Shown here piece after piece: positions 53,810 to 64,000 of a stretch of 64,000 nucleotides of DNA. Position 1 is the stretch's first letter. The number at the start of each line of letters is the position of its first letter. Source of the stretch: VAZQ01 sp963744275. Lineage in GTDB: Bacteria; Pseudomonadota; Alphaproteobacteria; Rhizobiales; Xanthobacteraceae. The translations under genes and the position numbers were made by a program. The notes beneath the pieces were generated by a model that was given only the letters and a program-made list of their open reading frames with translations, was not told the origin of the DNA and did no database searches. The DNA is taken from positions 186,001 to 250,000 of the forward strand of contig CAVUSX010000019.1 of assembly GCA_963744275.1 (NCBI GenBank), in the 5' to 3' direction.

Positions 53810-54076
53810 TCAACGGTCGTTGGCGTCGTGGCTGCGCTTGTGCACCGGGCGATGCTTCGGATTGAGCGGGGTCACCACACCGGAAGCGTTGCTTTCATAG
53901 GCCGGGCCTTGCAGCCTCTTGTTCCATCCGTTGCAATCCGGATTGACGTCGCACCAGGTCTGGTGCGGACCCCCGTAGAGTCCATAGTCGTACTCCGCCA
54001 GAGCCGGGAGAGTGCCGCCGAGGAGGCCGAGGACGATGGCGGCGGCCGGCAGAAGAGTGCTCGACTTGGTGGGCAT
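53810..54076 (-). CDS. Small exported hypothetical protein
   Basis: An 88-residue protein from the ATG at 54076, which has an AGGAG site seven bases upstream. The signal peptide is SSTLLPAAAIVLGLLGGTLPALA, with the mature part starting near EYDYGLYGGPHQTWCDVNPD. The mature protein has two cysteines (DVNPDCNGW region) that could form a disulfide, and a basic tail (HRPVHKRSHDANDR). It is not recognised. It ends 30 bases from the convergent TIGR03809 gene. Confidence 0.65.
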   Translation of the reverse strand: MPTKSSTLLPAAAIVLGLLGGTLPALAEYDYGLYGGPHQTWCDVNPDCNGWNKRLQGPAYESNASGVVTPLNPKHRPVHKRSHDANDR

Positions 54077-54153
54077 GATGCATCTCCTCTCGGGTTCGAT
54101 TCGAGAGGACATAAGCGCCAGCCGCGCGCCGCGCCAGACGGGCGCGCCAGAGC

Positions 54154-54933
54154 TCACGTGGCCGGCGCCGCGATGGCGGTGCCGTCGTCGAGGCCGAGGC
54201 GGCCGAAGCCCGGAAGCTTGACGGCGGGATGGCGCAGGTCGAGGCCGGTGACCAGACCCAGGAAGTTGAATTCGACGCCCTCGACCCAGCCCAGCTTGAC
54301 GCCGACGACTCCGAACAAGGACGCTTCGATGCCGGTGCGGCTGTCGGTCAGCCCGATATAAGGAGCGGGACGAAAGTCCTTGCCGATGGCATTGGACGGC
54401 AAGGTGGTCTCGAGCTCCGGCATGGCGCGCAGCACGCTCGCCACGAAGGTGTTGCTGTTGGGTCCGGGCCAGATCCGGTAGTCGCCGGCGCGGCTGTATT
54501 GATAGTCCGCGATCGCCGTCTGCACCTTGGGGATCAGCGCGGCCGCCTGCGCTCCGCGCACGTCGACGAGGACGCGCGGCGCGTCGCCGTACCAGCGGCC
54601 ATCGGGCGGCCAGCCATTGTTGCGCACCGGCTGGCCCCAGCCGACCACGTCGTAGCGGCTCCAGCTCGCCGCATTCTCGGGTTTGAACACCACCCAGCTA
54701 TGGACGGCGAAAATTCCCTTCCAGCGGCCGGTGCGGCCCGTGAAGACCAGCAGGCGCGCCTCGCGATCGGCATTGGCCGCCGGCAGCATGCCGGTGCTCG
54801 ACCAATCGGCGCGCGCATAGCTCTGCGGCTTGGTCTGCACGGAATAAAGCGCCCCGTGGACCGCCAACGGAAACAGGAAGATGGCCAGGATGGTGAGCAC
54901 GATTTTCCTGATCGGGCGGCGCATGGCACGCAT
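54154..54933 (-). CDS. DUF3750 family protein
   Basis: A 259-residue protein with an N-terminal signal or anchor helix (IVLTILAIFLFPLAVHG). The conserved body includes ADWSSTGMLPAA, ARLLVFTGRTGRWKGIFAVHSWVVFK, YDVVGWGQPVR, WPGPNSNTFVASVLRAMPE and GLTDSRTGIEASLFGVVGVKLG. These segments match DUF3750, a family of exported proteins of unknown function; the His-Ser and Asn-Thr-Phe patterns hint at an NlpC/P60-like or peptidase-like active site but this is inference. It stands between two exported-protein genes on the same strand. Confidence 0.85.
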   Translation of the reverse strand: MRAMRRPIRKIVLTILAIFLFPLAVHGALYSVQTKPQSYARADWSSTGMLPAANADREARLLVFTGRTGRWKGIFAVHSWVVFKPENAASWSRYDVVGWGQPVRNNGWPPDGRWYGDAPRVLVDVRGAQAAALIPKVQTAIADYQYSRAGDYRIWPGPNSNTFVASVLRAMPELETTLPSNAIGKDFRPAPYIGLTDSRTGIEASLFGVVGVKLGWVEGVEFNFLGLVTGLDLRHPAVKLPGFGRLGLDDGTAIAAPAT

Positions 54934-55055
54934 GAGAGGTGAAGGTCCGGTCGCCAGTGTGGAGCGAAATATGGCGCTGGTATGAGGGGCGGCGCAATGG
55001 CGGCGACGCGCGGTCGCACATTAAATGCAGGTAAGATGCGGCGCTTGCGGCCAGC

Positions 55056-56437
55056 TCAACGCACGCGGTTTCCGCTGATGGTCAGGTGGGGGTAGGTCTC
55101 GGCGCCGCCCTGCGCCAGATCGCCGGTGACCGCCTTGGCGCCCGCCATGCCGACGATGGCGCCGCGTCGGCTCTCGCTGATGACATTGTCGGCGACCAGC
55201 GTGGCGGCCGCGCCCGGCGTCACCGAGACCGCGATCCCGATATCGGCCTTGCGCACCACGTTCCCGGTCGCCGCCACGTCGCGCAGATAGCGGCCCCAGC
55301 CGAGCATGATCCCGGCCAGCGGCGCGTTCTCGATCACATTGCCGGCCACCACCGTATCGGCCTCGACCGAGATGCCGACGCCGGCGCTGTCGCCCGGATC
55401 GGTGCCGGCCGGCCGCTGCGGCTTCAAGTTCCGGATGATGTTGCCCTGCACGACCGCCAGCCGCCCGCCGTCGTTGAAGTTGGTGACCGACACCCCGATG
55501 GCGGCGCCATCGACGCTGTTGTTGGCGATGATCGCGCCCTCGAAGCCGAACTCGGCATAGAGGGCGACCTCGCCGACGTCGCTGATGCTGTTGCCGTCGA
55601 TCTGGATGTTGGCGGCGGCGTTGCCGCGCACGGCGGAAAAGGCGCAATGGCGAATGCGGTTGCCGCGCACCATCACGTTGCCGGCCCGAAACGCGTTGAT
55701 GGCGTTGCCGTACTGGCCGGAACCGCCGGCGCGGTTGGCGATGCTCTCGATGCGATTGTCGACCACGATGGTGCCGTCGTCGCCGCTCTCCCGGCGGATG
55801 ATCTGGATGCCGTTGTTGCCGGCCCCGATGATGGTGTTGCGGGCGATGAGCAGGCCGGCGGCGTCGTAGGACAGGATGGCGACGTCGGCGATGTCGCTGA
55901 GCGTGGTGCCGCTCACCTCGCCGTCGACCGTGACGCAGCGGATGCCGTGGCCGCCGCTGCCGAGCAGCTCGCAATCGACGATCCGCACCGCGTGGCAGCT
56001 CTCGAGGTTGACGAGGCCGTGGGCGTCGCCGAGCGGGCGCTTGCCGCCATCGAGCAGCAGGCCCGACAGGGTGATGTGATCGGCGCCCGCCGCGGCCAGG
56101 AGCGAGGGCCCCTGCGTCAGGGAGATTTGGGTCGCCCCGCGCACGCCGATGAGCTGCGTGCCGGCCGGCAGCTGCAGATTGCCGGCCCGGTAGAGGCCAG
56201 GGGCGATCGCGAGCGGCGCGCGTGCGCGCGGCGGCCGCATCGATGGCGGCTTGCAGCGCGCGGCTCTGGTCGTCGGGGCTGCCGGGGCGCAGGCCGAAAT
56301 GCGCCGCGTCGAGGCCGAGCGCGCCGATCGGCGAGGCCGACGCGGCCGCAAGGGCGGGGAGGGCGCCGGCGCCTTGCAGCGGCAGTGCCCGCCGCAGCGG
56401 CGCCGAGCCTGAGAAGATGGCGGCGGTCGATATCCAT
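55056..56437 (-). CDS. TIGR03808 family Tat-exported parallel beta-helix protein (two frameshifts)
   Basis: The start MDIDRRHLLRLGAAAAG at 56437 is a twin-arginine signal. The frame shifts near 56380 (into ALPALAAASASPIGALGLDAAHFGLRPGSPDDQ) and near 56222 (into LAIAPGLYRAGNLQLPAGTQLIGVRGATQISL); one-base edits repair both, giving about 460 residues. The body is a repeating right-handed beta-helix of about 20-25 residues per turn with Asn ladders (ARNTIIGAGNNGIQI, VVDNRIESIANRAG, GNRIRHCAFSAVRGN). It resembles NosD/pectate-lyase-like folds; the TIGR03808 function is unknown. Confidence 0.82.
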
Positions 56438-56533
56438 GGCATGCCTCCGGCGACCAGCTCTCGCACAGATCTGAGGCCGGAAGCGTTACGCCGGATCGCA
56501 GGCGCGCAGACAAATGTGCGCAGGGTTAATCAG

Positions 56534-57197
56534 TTAATGGCGCGCCGCGAGCGCGGCACGCACGATCGCCTCGCCCGCATGGGCGAGATCGTCGAAGGTG
56601 ACCGGCGGCCGCAAGCGTGACCGCCGCGCATTGGACCGAGACGCGGCCGGCACGCGCACATGGGTCATCTGCACATTCGGCACATGCACGAATGCCACCA
56701 GGCGCGGGCCGCCGGCCCGCGCGGCCGCTTCGCCGGCGCGCCAGCACAGGTAGTTGCAAAGATAGCTGCCGGCATCGCCGGAGCGCGCGGCCGTGAGCCC
56801 GGCCGCCCGCACCGCGGCCACCAGCCGCTGCGCCGGGACCCGCAACGGCAGCGCCGCGCCGGCTGCGGGCTCGATCACGCTGGCGGCCGGCCGATGGCCG
56901 CTTGACGTCCGGCAGCGCGGCGGTCACCGCATTGCGGGCCCGCGTCTCGATGCTGATGTGCCGGCGGCGCGACGCGAGCCCGAACATGAGGAGCATGTCG
57001 GGGCGCACGCGCGCGAGCAGCGCCGGCAGCTCGCGATCCACCGCCGCGTAGCTGACCGGAAACACGTGGGCGACGCGGCGCAGGCCGTGCACGCCCGGGA
57101 TGGGGCGGCGCGCCAGCTCCGTCACCAGCGGTCCGGTCGGATTGAACGGGGCGCCGGGAAACGGGCCGAAGCCGGTGAGCAGAATGGTTGCGGTCAT
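56534..57197 (-). CDS. pcp: Pyroglutamyl-peptidase I (one frameshift)
   Basis: About 220 residues starting MTATILLTGFGPFPGAPFNPT at 57197. This is the conserved N-terminus of C15 peptidases, which remove N-terminal pyroglutamate. The catalytic Glu is likely in ISIETRARN, the Cys in SGDAGSYLCNYLCWRA, and the His in AFVHVPN. One frame shift near 56893 (after DVKRPSA) is repaired by one base. The ATG overlaps the ogt stop (ATGA), so it is coupled to that gene. The protein has an extra basic insert (PAASRSNARRSRLRPP) near the end. Confidence 0.85.
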
Positions 57198-57748
57198 CTG
57201 TCCCCTTCAAACAATCCCGGCAGCAGCGGCGTCCCGGCCTCGACCCGCACGCCCTCGAGCGCCAGCAGGCGTTCCTTGGTGAAAGTCCCGCCCGGGGCCG
57301 AGAAGCCGCCGATGCGATGGCCCTTGGCCAGAATGCGGTGGCACGGAACCACGACCGGAACCGGGTTGCGCGCAAGCGCGCGACCGACCGCGCGGGCGGC
57401 TCCCGGCGAGCCGATCCGCTGCGCGAGCTCCCCATAGCTCAGCGTTTGTCCCCACGCGACCGCGCGCGCCGCCGCATAAACCTTGGCCTCGAACGGCTCG
57501 GTGTCCGCGAGATCGATGGCGACGGCGGCGAAGTCGACGCTGCGGCCGGTCATGTAGCCTTGGATATCCGCGATCAGCTGATCGATCTCCGCCGGCGCCG
57601 CGCCGGTTGCCCGTACGGCGCCCTTGCTCAGCCGGCGCTCGGTCGCGTCGCGGTCGGATTCCGGCAGCTGCAGCCGGGTCAGGCCGCGCTCGCTCCAGGC
57701 CACGCCGCAGGGGCCGATGGCGGTATCGAACACGCAATAGTGCGGCAT
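57194..57748 (-). CDS. ogt: Methylated-DNA-[protein]-cysteine S-methyltransferase
   Basis: A 184-residue protein from MPHYCVFDTAIGPCGVAW at 57748, with GGAAG upstream; a GTG two codons earlier is possible. The active site VVVPCHRILAKG contains the acceptor Cys, and the preceding helix has the Arg finger (GAARAVGRALARNPVPV). It repairs O6-alkylguanine by moving the alkyl group to itself, once per molecule. It is downstream of meaB with a 15-base gap and overlaps pcp, so these three are likely one transcript. Confidence 0.93.
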   Translation of the reverse strand: MPHYCVFDTAIGPCGVAWSERGLTRLQLPESDRDATERRLSKGAVRATGAAPAEIDQLIADIQGYMTGRSVDFAAVAIDLADTEPFEAKVYAAARAVAWGQTLSYGELAQRIGSPGAARAVGRALARNPVPVVVPCHRILAKGHRIGGFSAPGGTFTKERLLALEGVRVEAGTPLLPGLFEGDR

Positions 57749-57763
57749 TCGCACCTTCCGGCT

Positions 57764-58792
57764 TCAAATCCCGAGCCCCGCCGCCAGCTCCTCGACCGCC
57801 ACCGACGCCGCCATGCGCCCCTCGGCGACCGCGGCTTCCAGGCGCGGCAGCTTGGCGCGCAGCGCCGGGTCCGCGCGCAGGCGGGCCAGGATGCGCTCCT
57901 CCAGCATGGCCCACATCCATTTGACCTGCTGCTGGCTGCGGCGCGCCGCGAGCTCGCCGGCTTCGCTCGTCACCTTGTGATGCTCCAGCACCTTCGCCCA
58001 CAAGGGCGCGATGCCCTCTCCGGTCAGCGCCGAATAGGTCACGACCGGCGGCGACCAATGGGGCGAGCGGGCGCCCAGGATGTGCAGCGCGGCGCGATAT
58101 TCCGCCGCCGCCGTCCGGGCGCGCGGAAGATTGTCGCCGTCGGCTTTGTTGATGGCGATCATGTCGGCGAGCTCGACCACGCCTTTCTTGAGGCCCTGCA
58201 GCTCGTCGCCGGCGCCCGGCAGCATCAGCACCAGAAAGAAATCGGTCATGTCGGCCACCACGGTCTCGGACTGGCCGGTGCCGACGGTCTCGACCAGGAC
58301 GGTATCGTAGCCGGCCGCCTCCAGCAGCAGCATGGACTCGCGCGTCTTCGCCGCCACCCCGCCGAGCGTGCCGGAGGACGGGGAGGGGCGCACGAAGGCG
58401 TTGGGATCGGCGGACAGGCGCGCCATGCGGGTCTTGTCGGCCAGGATCGATCCGCCGGTCCGGGTCGAGGAGGGATCGACCGCGAGCACCGCGACCTTGC
58501 GGCCCTGCTCGGTGAGGAAGCTGCCGAGCGCATCGATGGTGGTCGACTTGCCGACGCCGGGCGTGCCGGTGATGCCCACCCGCACCGCACCGCCGGTATC
58601 GGGCAGGAGGTCCTGCACCAGATGGCGGGCGGCACGCTGGTGGTCGGCGCGCCGGCTCTCCACCAGCGTGATGGCGCGCGCGATCACGGCGCGCTCGCCG
58701 GCGCGGATGCCGCGCGCGAGCCGCGCCAGGTCGGGGCCTGCAGTTTCGGTTCGGGTCACGGCGCGCGAGCCTTCAATGCTTTGAGTTCCCAC
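57764..58792 (-). CDS. meaB: MeaB/ArgK G-protein chaperone of methylmalonyl-CoA mutase
   Basis: A 342-residue GTPase from the GTG at 58792, which has an AGGAG site six bases upstream. SIMIBI-class motifs: Walker A GITGTPGVGKSTTIDAL, the switch regions VLAVDPSSTRTGGSILADKTRM and VETVGTGQSE, base-specificity INKADGDN and the C-terminal dimer arm LAARRSQQQVKWMWAMLEERI. MeaB gates cobalamin delivery and protects methylmalonyl-CoA mutase from inactivation. The mutase is 3 kb away on the same strand, with a lipoprotein gene and an opposite-strand hydrolase between. Confidence 0.93.
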   Translation of the reverse strand: MGTQSIEGSRAVTRTETAGPDLARLARGIRAGERAVIARAITLVESRRADHQRAARHLVQDLLPDTGGAVRVGITGTPGVGKSTTIDALGSFLTEQGRKVAVLAVDPSSTRTGGSILADKTRMARLSADPNAFVRPSPSSGTLGGVAAKTRESMLLLEAAGYDTVLVETVGTGQSETVVADMTDFFLVLMLPGAGDELQGLKKGVVELADMIAINKADGDNLPRARTAAAEYRAALHILGARSPHWSPPVVTYSALTGEGIAPLWAKVLEHHKVTSEAGELAARRSQQQVKWMWAMLEERILARLRADPALRAKLPRLEAAVAEGRMAASVAVEELAAGLGI

Positions 58793-58802
58793 CTTTAGCT
58801 CC

Positions 58803-59391
58803 TTACCGCTTGCCGCCGTTGTCGCCGGCGACCACGACCGCGAGGCCGCCGTCCTCCATCGGCTTGTCGGCGCTCGCGCGCGCGAAAACGAACAGCTGCT
58901 CGGGCGTCGCGATGCGGCAGGAGGCATCCTGCGTCTTGGTGCAGAATTTCTCGCGGGCCGGCGCCTGCGGCGTCGTTCTCGTCGATGGCCACCAGCTGAT
59001 AGACGCCCTCGGCGAGCTTGCGCGCCAGGCCATATTCGATCCGGTGCGGGGCGCGTTGGGTGGTACCCTGCACGATCCAGTCGCGCCCCTCATAGGGATG
59101 GGCCGTGAACTCGCTGTAGCCGATCGATTTGCCGCGGACCAGGTAGCGGCTGCCGCTCCATTGGAACGACACCACTTCAGGATCATGAGCCGCGCCCTGG
59201 GAGAGCGTATAGGCGTGAATCAGGCCGCGCTCGCCGAGCACCGGTTTGGCGTCGCTGAGCACCGGGCCGGTCGAGCTGATGCACCCAGTCAGGGCGATGG
59301 CGGCGCCGGCGATGGTCGCAAAGCGCCAAAACCCACCCCGGTGCGGAATAATTTTTCCTAGTAAATTCAATGTCTTGCGCAAGAAAGTCAC
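58803..59391 (-). CDS. Lipoprotein of unknown function (one frameshift)
   Basis: Starts MTFLRKTLNLLGKIIPHRGG at 59391. The lipobox is ATIAGAAIALTGCISS (lipidated Cys about residue 37). The body reads GERGLIHAYTLSQGAAHDPEVVSFQWSG and YEGRDWIVQGTTQRAPHRIEYGL; the frame then shifts near 58972 and continues ATPEQLFVFARASADKP to a Gly/Lys end. About 195 residues after repair. It is not recognised; a conserved Cys pair (FCTKTQDASCRIA) lies near the end. Divergent from the SGNH hydrolase gene by 100 bases. Confidence 0.65.
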
Positions 59392-59490
59392 GAATTCCTC
59401 CGGTTTTGGTCAAGGCTGGCTGAACTTTCCGGCTGCCTTCACCGACCAATTCTGTATCATAGCCTCCTGGTGGGGGTGGCGGAGGGAAGC

Positions 59491-61679
59491 ATGCGTCGAA
59501 ACGCTCTCTCGACGAGCCTTTGGCTCGTCGCGATCTTCATTACTTTCGCTGCCGGTACGGTCCAAGCTGCAGAGTTGATCTGGCAAGTCGAAAACCCGTT
59601 CCGGTTCTTCAAGTCCACCCATTCGTTCGCCACGCAAGAGGCCGCGTTCAACGCGGTGCGCGGCGCGCCCAATGGCCCGCTGCCGGCCGATATCGTCTGG
59701 CGGCTGGAGCGCCGGCTCAACGATCCCGATTGCAAGGATGCCTCGACGCCCGATCGCTGCGCCGCGACCGCCGGCCCGCGCTATGCGCAGAGCCGGATGG
59801 GCTGGGCCGCCCAGACGCTGGGCGACACCTGCTACGAAAGCGATGGCCGACCGCGCCGCTATTCGCCGGTCTGCGAGCGCAAATATTCGTGGGGCTCCGC
59901 CAAGGAAGACTACATCCTGCCGGAAGCCCACACGGTTCAGATCCAGATCGCGGCCGACCAGCTCGCCGGCGTGACCGGCGACTGCGTCTGGACCTGGCAA
60001 TCGCGCAAGCCGGGCGGCAAGCCGGAAACCAAGAAGCTCGCCTGCAAGGACAAGCTCACCATCGCGCGCGTTCCCTATTCGCTCGACCGCGCCAATTCGG
60101 GCGTGTCGGTCACGGTGAAATTGCCGGACGGCCGCGAGCTCGTCCGATCATGACGTGGTGGTCGAGGACCTCTTCATCGTCGGCGATGGGCGATTCGTTC
60201 GCCTCCGGCGAAAGCAATCCGGATCGGCCGGTGCAGTTCAGCCGCACGCGCGAGATGGTCTACGATCCGAAGATGGTGCGCGACGAGGTCGCCTCCACGG
60301 ATCTCGACAAGAAGCCGGCGCTGGGCGGCATGGAGGGGGGCTTCGGGCTCGCCTCCGCCGAGGACCAGTACAATCCCAAGGTGCTGCCCAAGCGGTACAT
60401 GGAGGACGAAGCGGCTGATCGCGTCTACAAGCCGAACTCGCCCGAATTCCAGGCCGCCTTCGACAAGGCCGCCGCCAAGTGGCTGAGCCGCGATTGCCAC
60501 CGCTCGCAATACGGCTATCCGTTCCGCGTCGGCATCGAGCTCGCGCTCGAGAACCGCCACCGCTCGATCACCTTCGCGAGCTTCACCTGCTCGGGGGCCG
60601 AGATATCCCAGGGCCTGTTCGGCGAGATGGATGCCCGCGAGGGCTTCAGCGATCCGGCCGGCGCCAAGGTGCGGGCGCAATTCGATCAATTGAGCGACCT
60701 GATCTGCCGCGGCGGCGCCAGCGCCCGCACCCAGGCGGCGTCCTATACGCTGCCGGACTTCACGTTCGGCAGCACCCAGATCAGCACCAAGCGGGTCACC
60801 AAAATGTGGTGCCCGCCGCAGCTGCGCAAACGGCCGGTCGACCTGGTCATGATGTCGATCGGCGGCAACGACGTCGGCTTCGGCGCGCTCGCCGCCTATG
60901 CGATGACGGAAAGCGCCTCCGATTTCGCGCCGATCGCCGGCTGGGTCGGCAGCTCGATCCGCTTCAGCCCGCAGGTGGCGCGCTCCTATCTGAGCGTGCT
61001 CGACGTGCGCATGAAGGCCGTCAAGGACGCGCTGGCCGACGGTTTCGGCATCCAGCCCGGACGCGTGCTGCAGTCGTCCTACGAGCCGATCCAGTACGAC
61101 GAGACCGGCGCGCTCTGCGGCTCGCAGCCGACGCTGGGGATGGACGTGCATCCGGGCCTCAAGCTCGACCGCGGCCGGTTGGCCGAGACCGCCGAGTTCC
61201 TGCACGAGCTGCTCGACAAGCTCGAATGCATCAGCAGCACCAAGGGGAAGAGTTGCCCGGCCGGTCTGGCGACCGGTACCGGCACCGGCTTCACCCTGGT
61301 GACGGACCACATCCCGGAATTCACCAAGCGCGGGATGTGCGCGCGCGATCCCAAGCGGGCGTTCGCGGACGGCATCGACATGCGGGTTCCGCGCGTGCCG
61401 GTGGGCGGAGACGAGTTCAAGCCCTATTCGCCGGCCGCGACGCTGACCTACGAGCATCGCTGGCGGCTGTTCCGCTCCCCCAACGACGCCTTCCTGGCCG
61501 CCAATACGCACCGCGAGGGCACGGCGGTGATCGATCTGCTGCAGCCCGCCTATGCGGGTCTCTACAGCGGCGCGATCCATCCGACCGCCGAAGGGCACGC
61601 GATCGTGGCCGACCATATCGTCAAGCACGCGCGCCTGCTCCTCGACAAGCGCGAGGTGGTGGAGAACACCAAGCAATAG
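59491..61679 (+). CDS. Large exported SGNH/GDSL-type hydrolase (two frameshifts)
   Basis: Starts MRRNALSTSLWLVAIFITFAAG at 59491 after GGAGGGAAG; signal peptide ends at VQAAE. The first 210 residues form a beta-rich domain (IWQVENPFRFFKS; CVWTWQSRKPGGKPETKKLAC). Two close frame breaks, near 60148 and 60183, are each repaired by removing one G and then read VVVEDLFIVAMGDSFASGES. That is SGNH block I (GDS). Block III is MMSIGGNDVGFGALA; the terminal block is SGAIHPTAEGHAIV with the catalytic His but without the usual Asp three residues before it. About 728 residues. Ester substrate unknown. Confidence 0.78.
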
Positions 61680-61714
61680 CGCGAGCGGATTTGCTCGGCG
61701 TGATCCCAAATCAG

Positions 61715-61744
61715 ATGGCCGGGCTTGTCCCGGCCATTTCTTTT
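61715..61744. terminator. Intrinsic terminator between SGNH hydrolase and mcmA
   Basis: Nine-base perfect arms ATGGCCGGG and CCCGGCCAT (61715-61723, 61729-61737) with a five-base loop, followed by TTCTTTT on the plus strand. It sits midway between two convergent genes and can act in the plus direction; the minus side lacks a T-run. Confidence 0.7.
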
Positions 61745-61779
61745 GCGGAGTGCCTGATCGGACGAAACGTTCGAGACTA

Positions 61780-63973
<2,194 letters not shown>

Positions 63974-64000
63974 CGGCGTGGTCCTCGTCGCCATTATACT

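Overview
The window is a GC-rich stretch (mid-60s percent GC by eye) that reads as a chromosome segment of a Hyphomicrobiales (Rhizobiales) alphaproteobacterium of the Bradyrhizobium / Xanthobacteraceae kind. This is inferred from family content: a DUF1236-like exported protein, TIGR03808/TIGR03809 and DUF3750 proteins, an extra IF-1 gene, orphan TctC-type binding proteins, and a Bradyrhizobium-style NasST/narK/globin/nitrate-reductase cluster. No rRNA, tRNA or CRISPR array was seen.

Layout. 0-9.4 kb: cell-envelope genes (DUF1236-like, outer-membrane beta-barrel, PAP2 phosphatase), a VOC protein, a TctC binding protein, an MFS exporter, a GNAT enzyme and a bicupin. 9.5-14 kb: TctC binding proteins around a salicylyl-CoA-hydroxylase-like fusion gene. 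14-17.5 kb: an RNA-metabolism/cold-response group (cold-shock protein, IF-1, RhlE-type helicase) and a CoxG-like protein. 17.6-22.6 kb: an SsuABC-type ABC importer followed by two cupins, and an HdeD-like membrane protein. 22.9-35.9 kb: a nitrate assimilation locus on the minus strand (nasT, nasS, then narK, globin, FNT nitrite channel, nirA, an iron-sulfur flavoprotein reductase, nasA, cysG). 36-38.3 kb: an orphan CoxL-like molybdoenzyme subunit. 38.6-43.1 kb: a truncated IS5-like element, another TctC gene with a decayed TctC fragment beside it, a cupin and a UbiD-type decarboxylase. 43.2-45.2 kb: two divergent toxin-antitoxin-like modules (Phd/PemK and HTH-nucleotidyltransferase/HEPN). 45.5-49.6 kb: more binding proteins and an aspartate-dehydrogenase-like enzyme. 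50-53 kb: ECF sigma factor, anti-sigma factor and subtilase. 53.5-61.7 kb: TIGR03809, DUF3750, TIGR03808, pcp, ogt, meaB, a lipoprotein and an SGNH hydrolase. 61.8-64 kb: methylmalonyl-CoA mutase.

How it works together. The nitrate locus appears to import nitrate, reduce it to nitrite and ammonium, make the siroheme that NirA needs, and carry a globin that could remove nitric oxide. A sigma-54-like promoter and an intrinsic terminator in the narK leader fit nitrogen control by NtrC plus NasT antitermination. TctC, cupin, VOC, UbiD and acyl-CoA hydroxylase genes recur near each other and suggest uptake and breakdown of aromatic or carboxylic acids. MeaB and methylmalonyl-CoA mutase belong to the propionyl-CoA route.

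Quality caution. About 30 single-base frameshifts break otherwise well-conserved genes, mostly after 19 kb. Most are repaired by removing one base and the flanking protein is undamaged, so many are probably assembly or sequencing errors. These genes are annotated as whole CDS spans with the break positions given.
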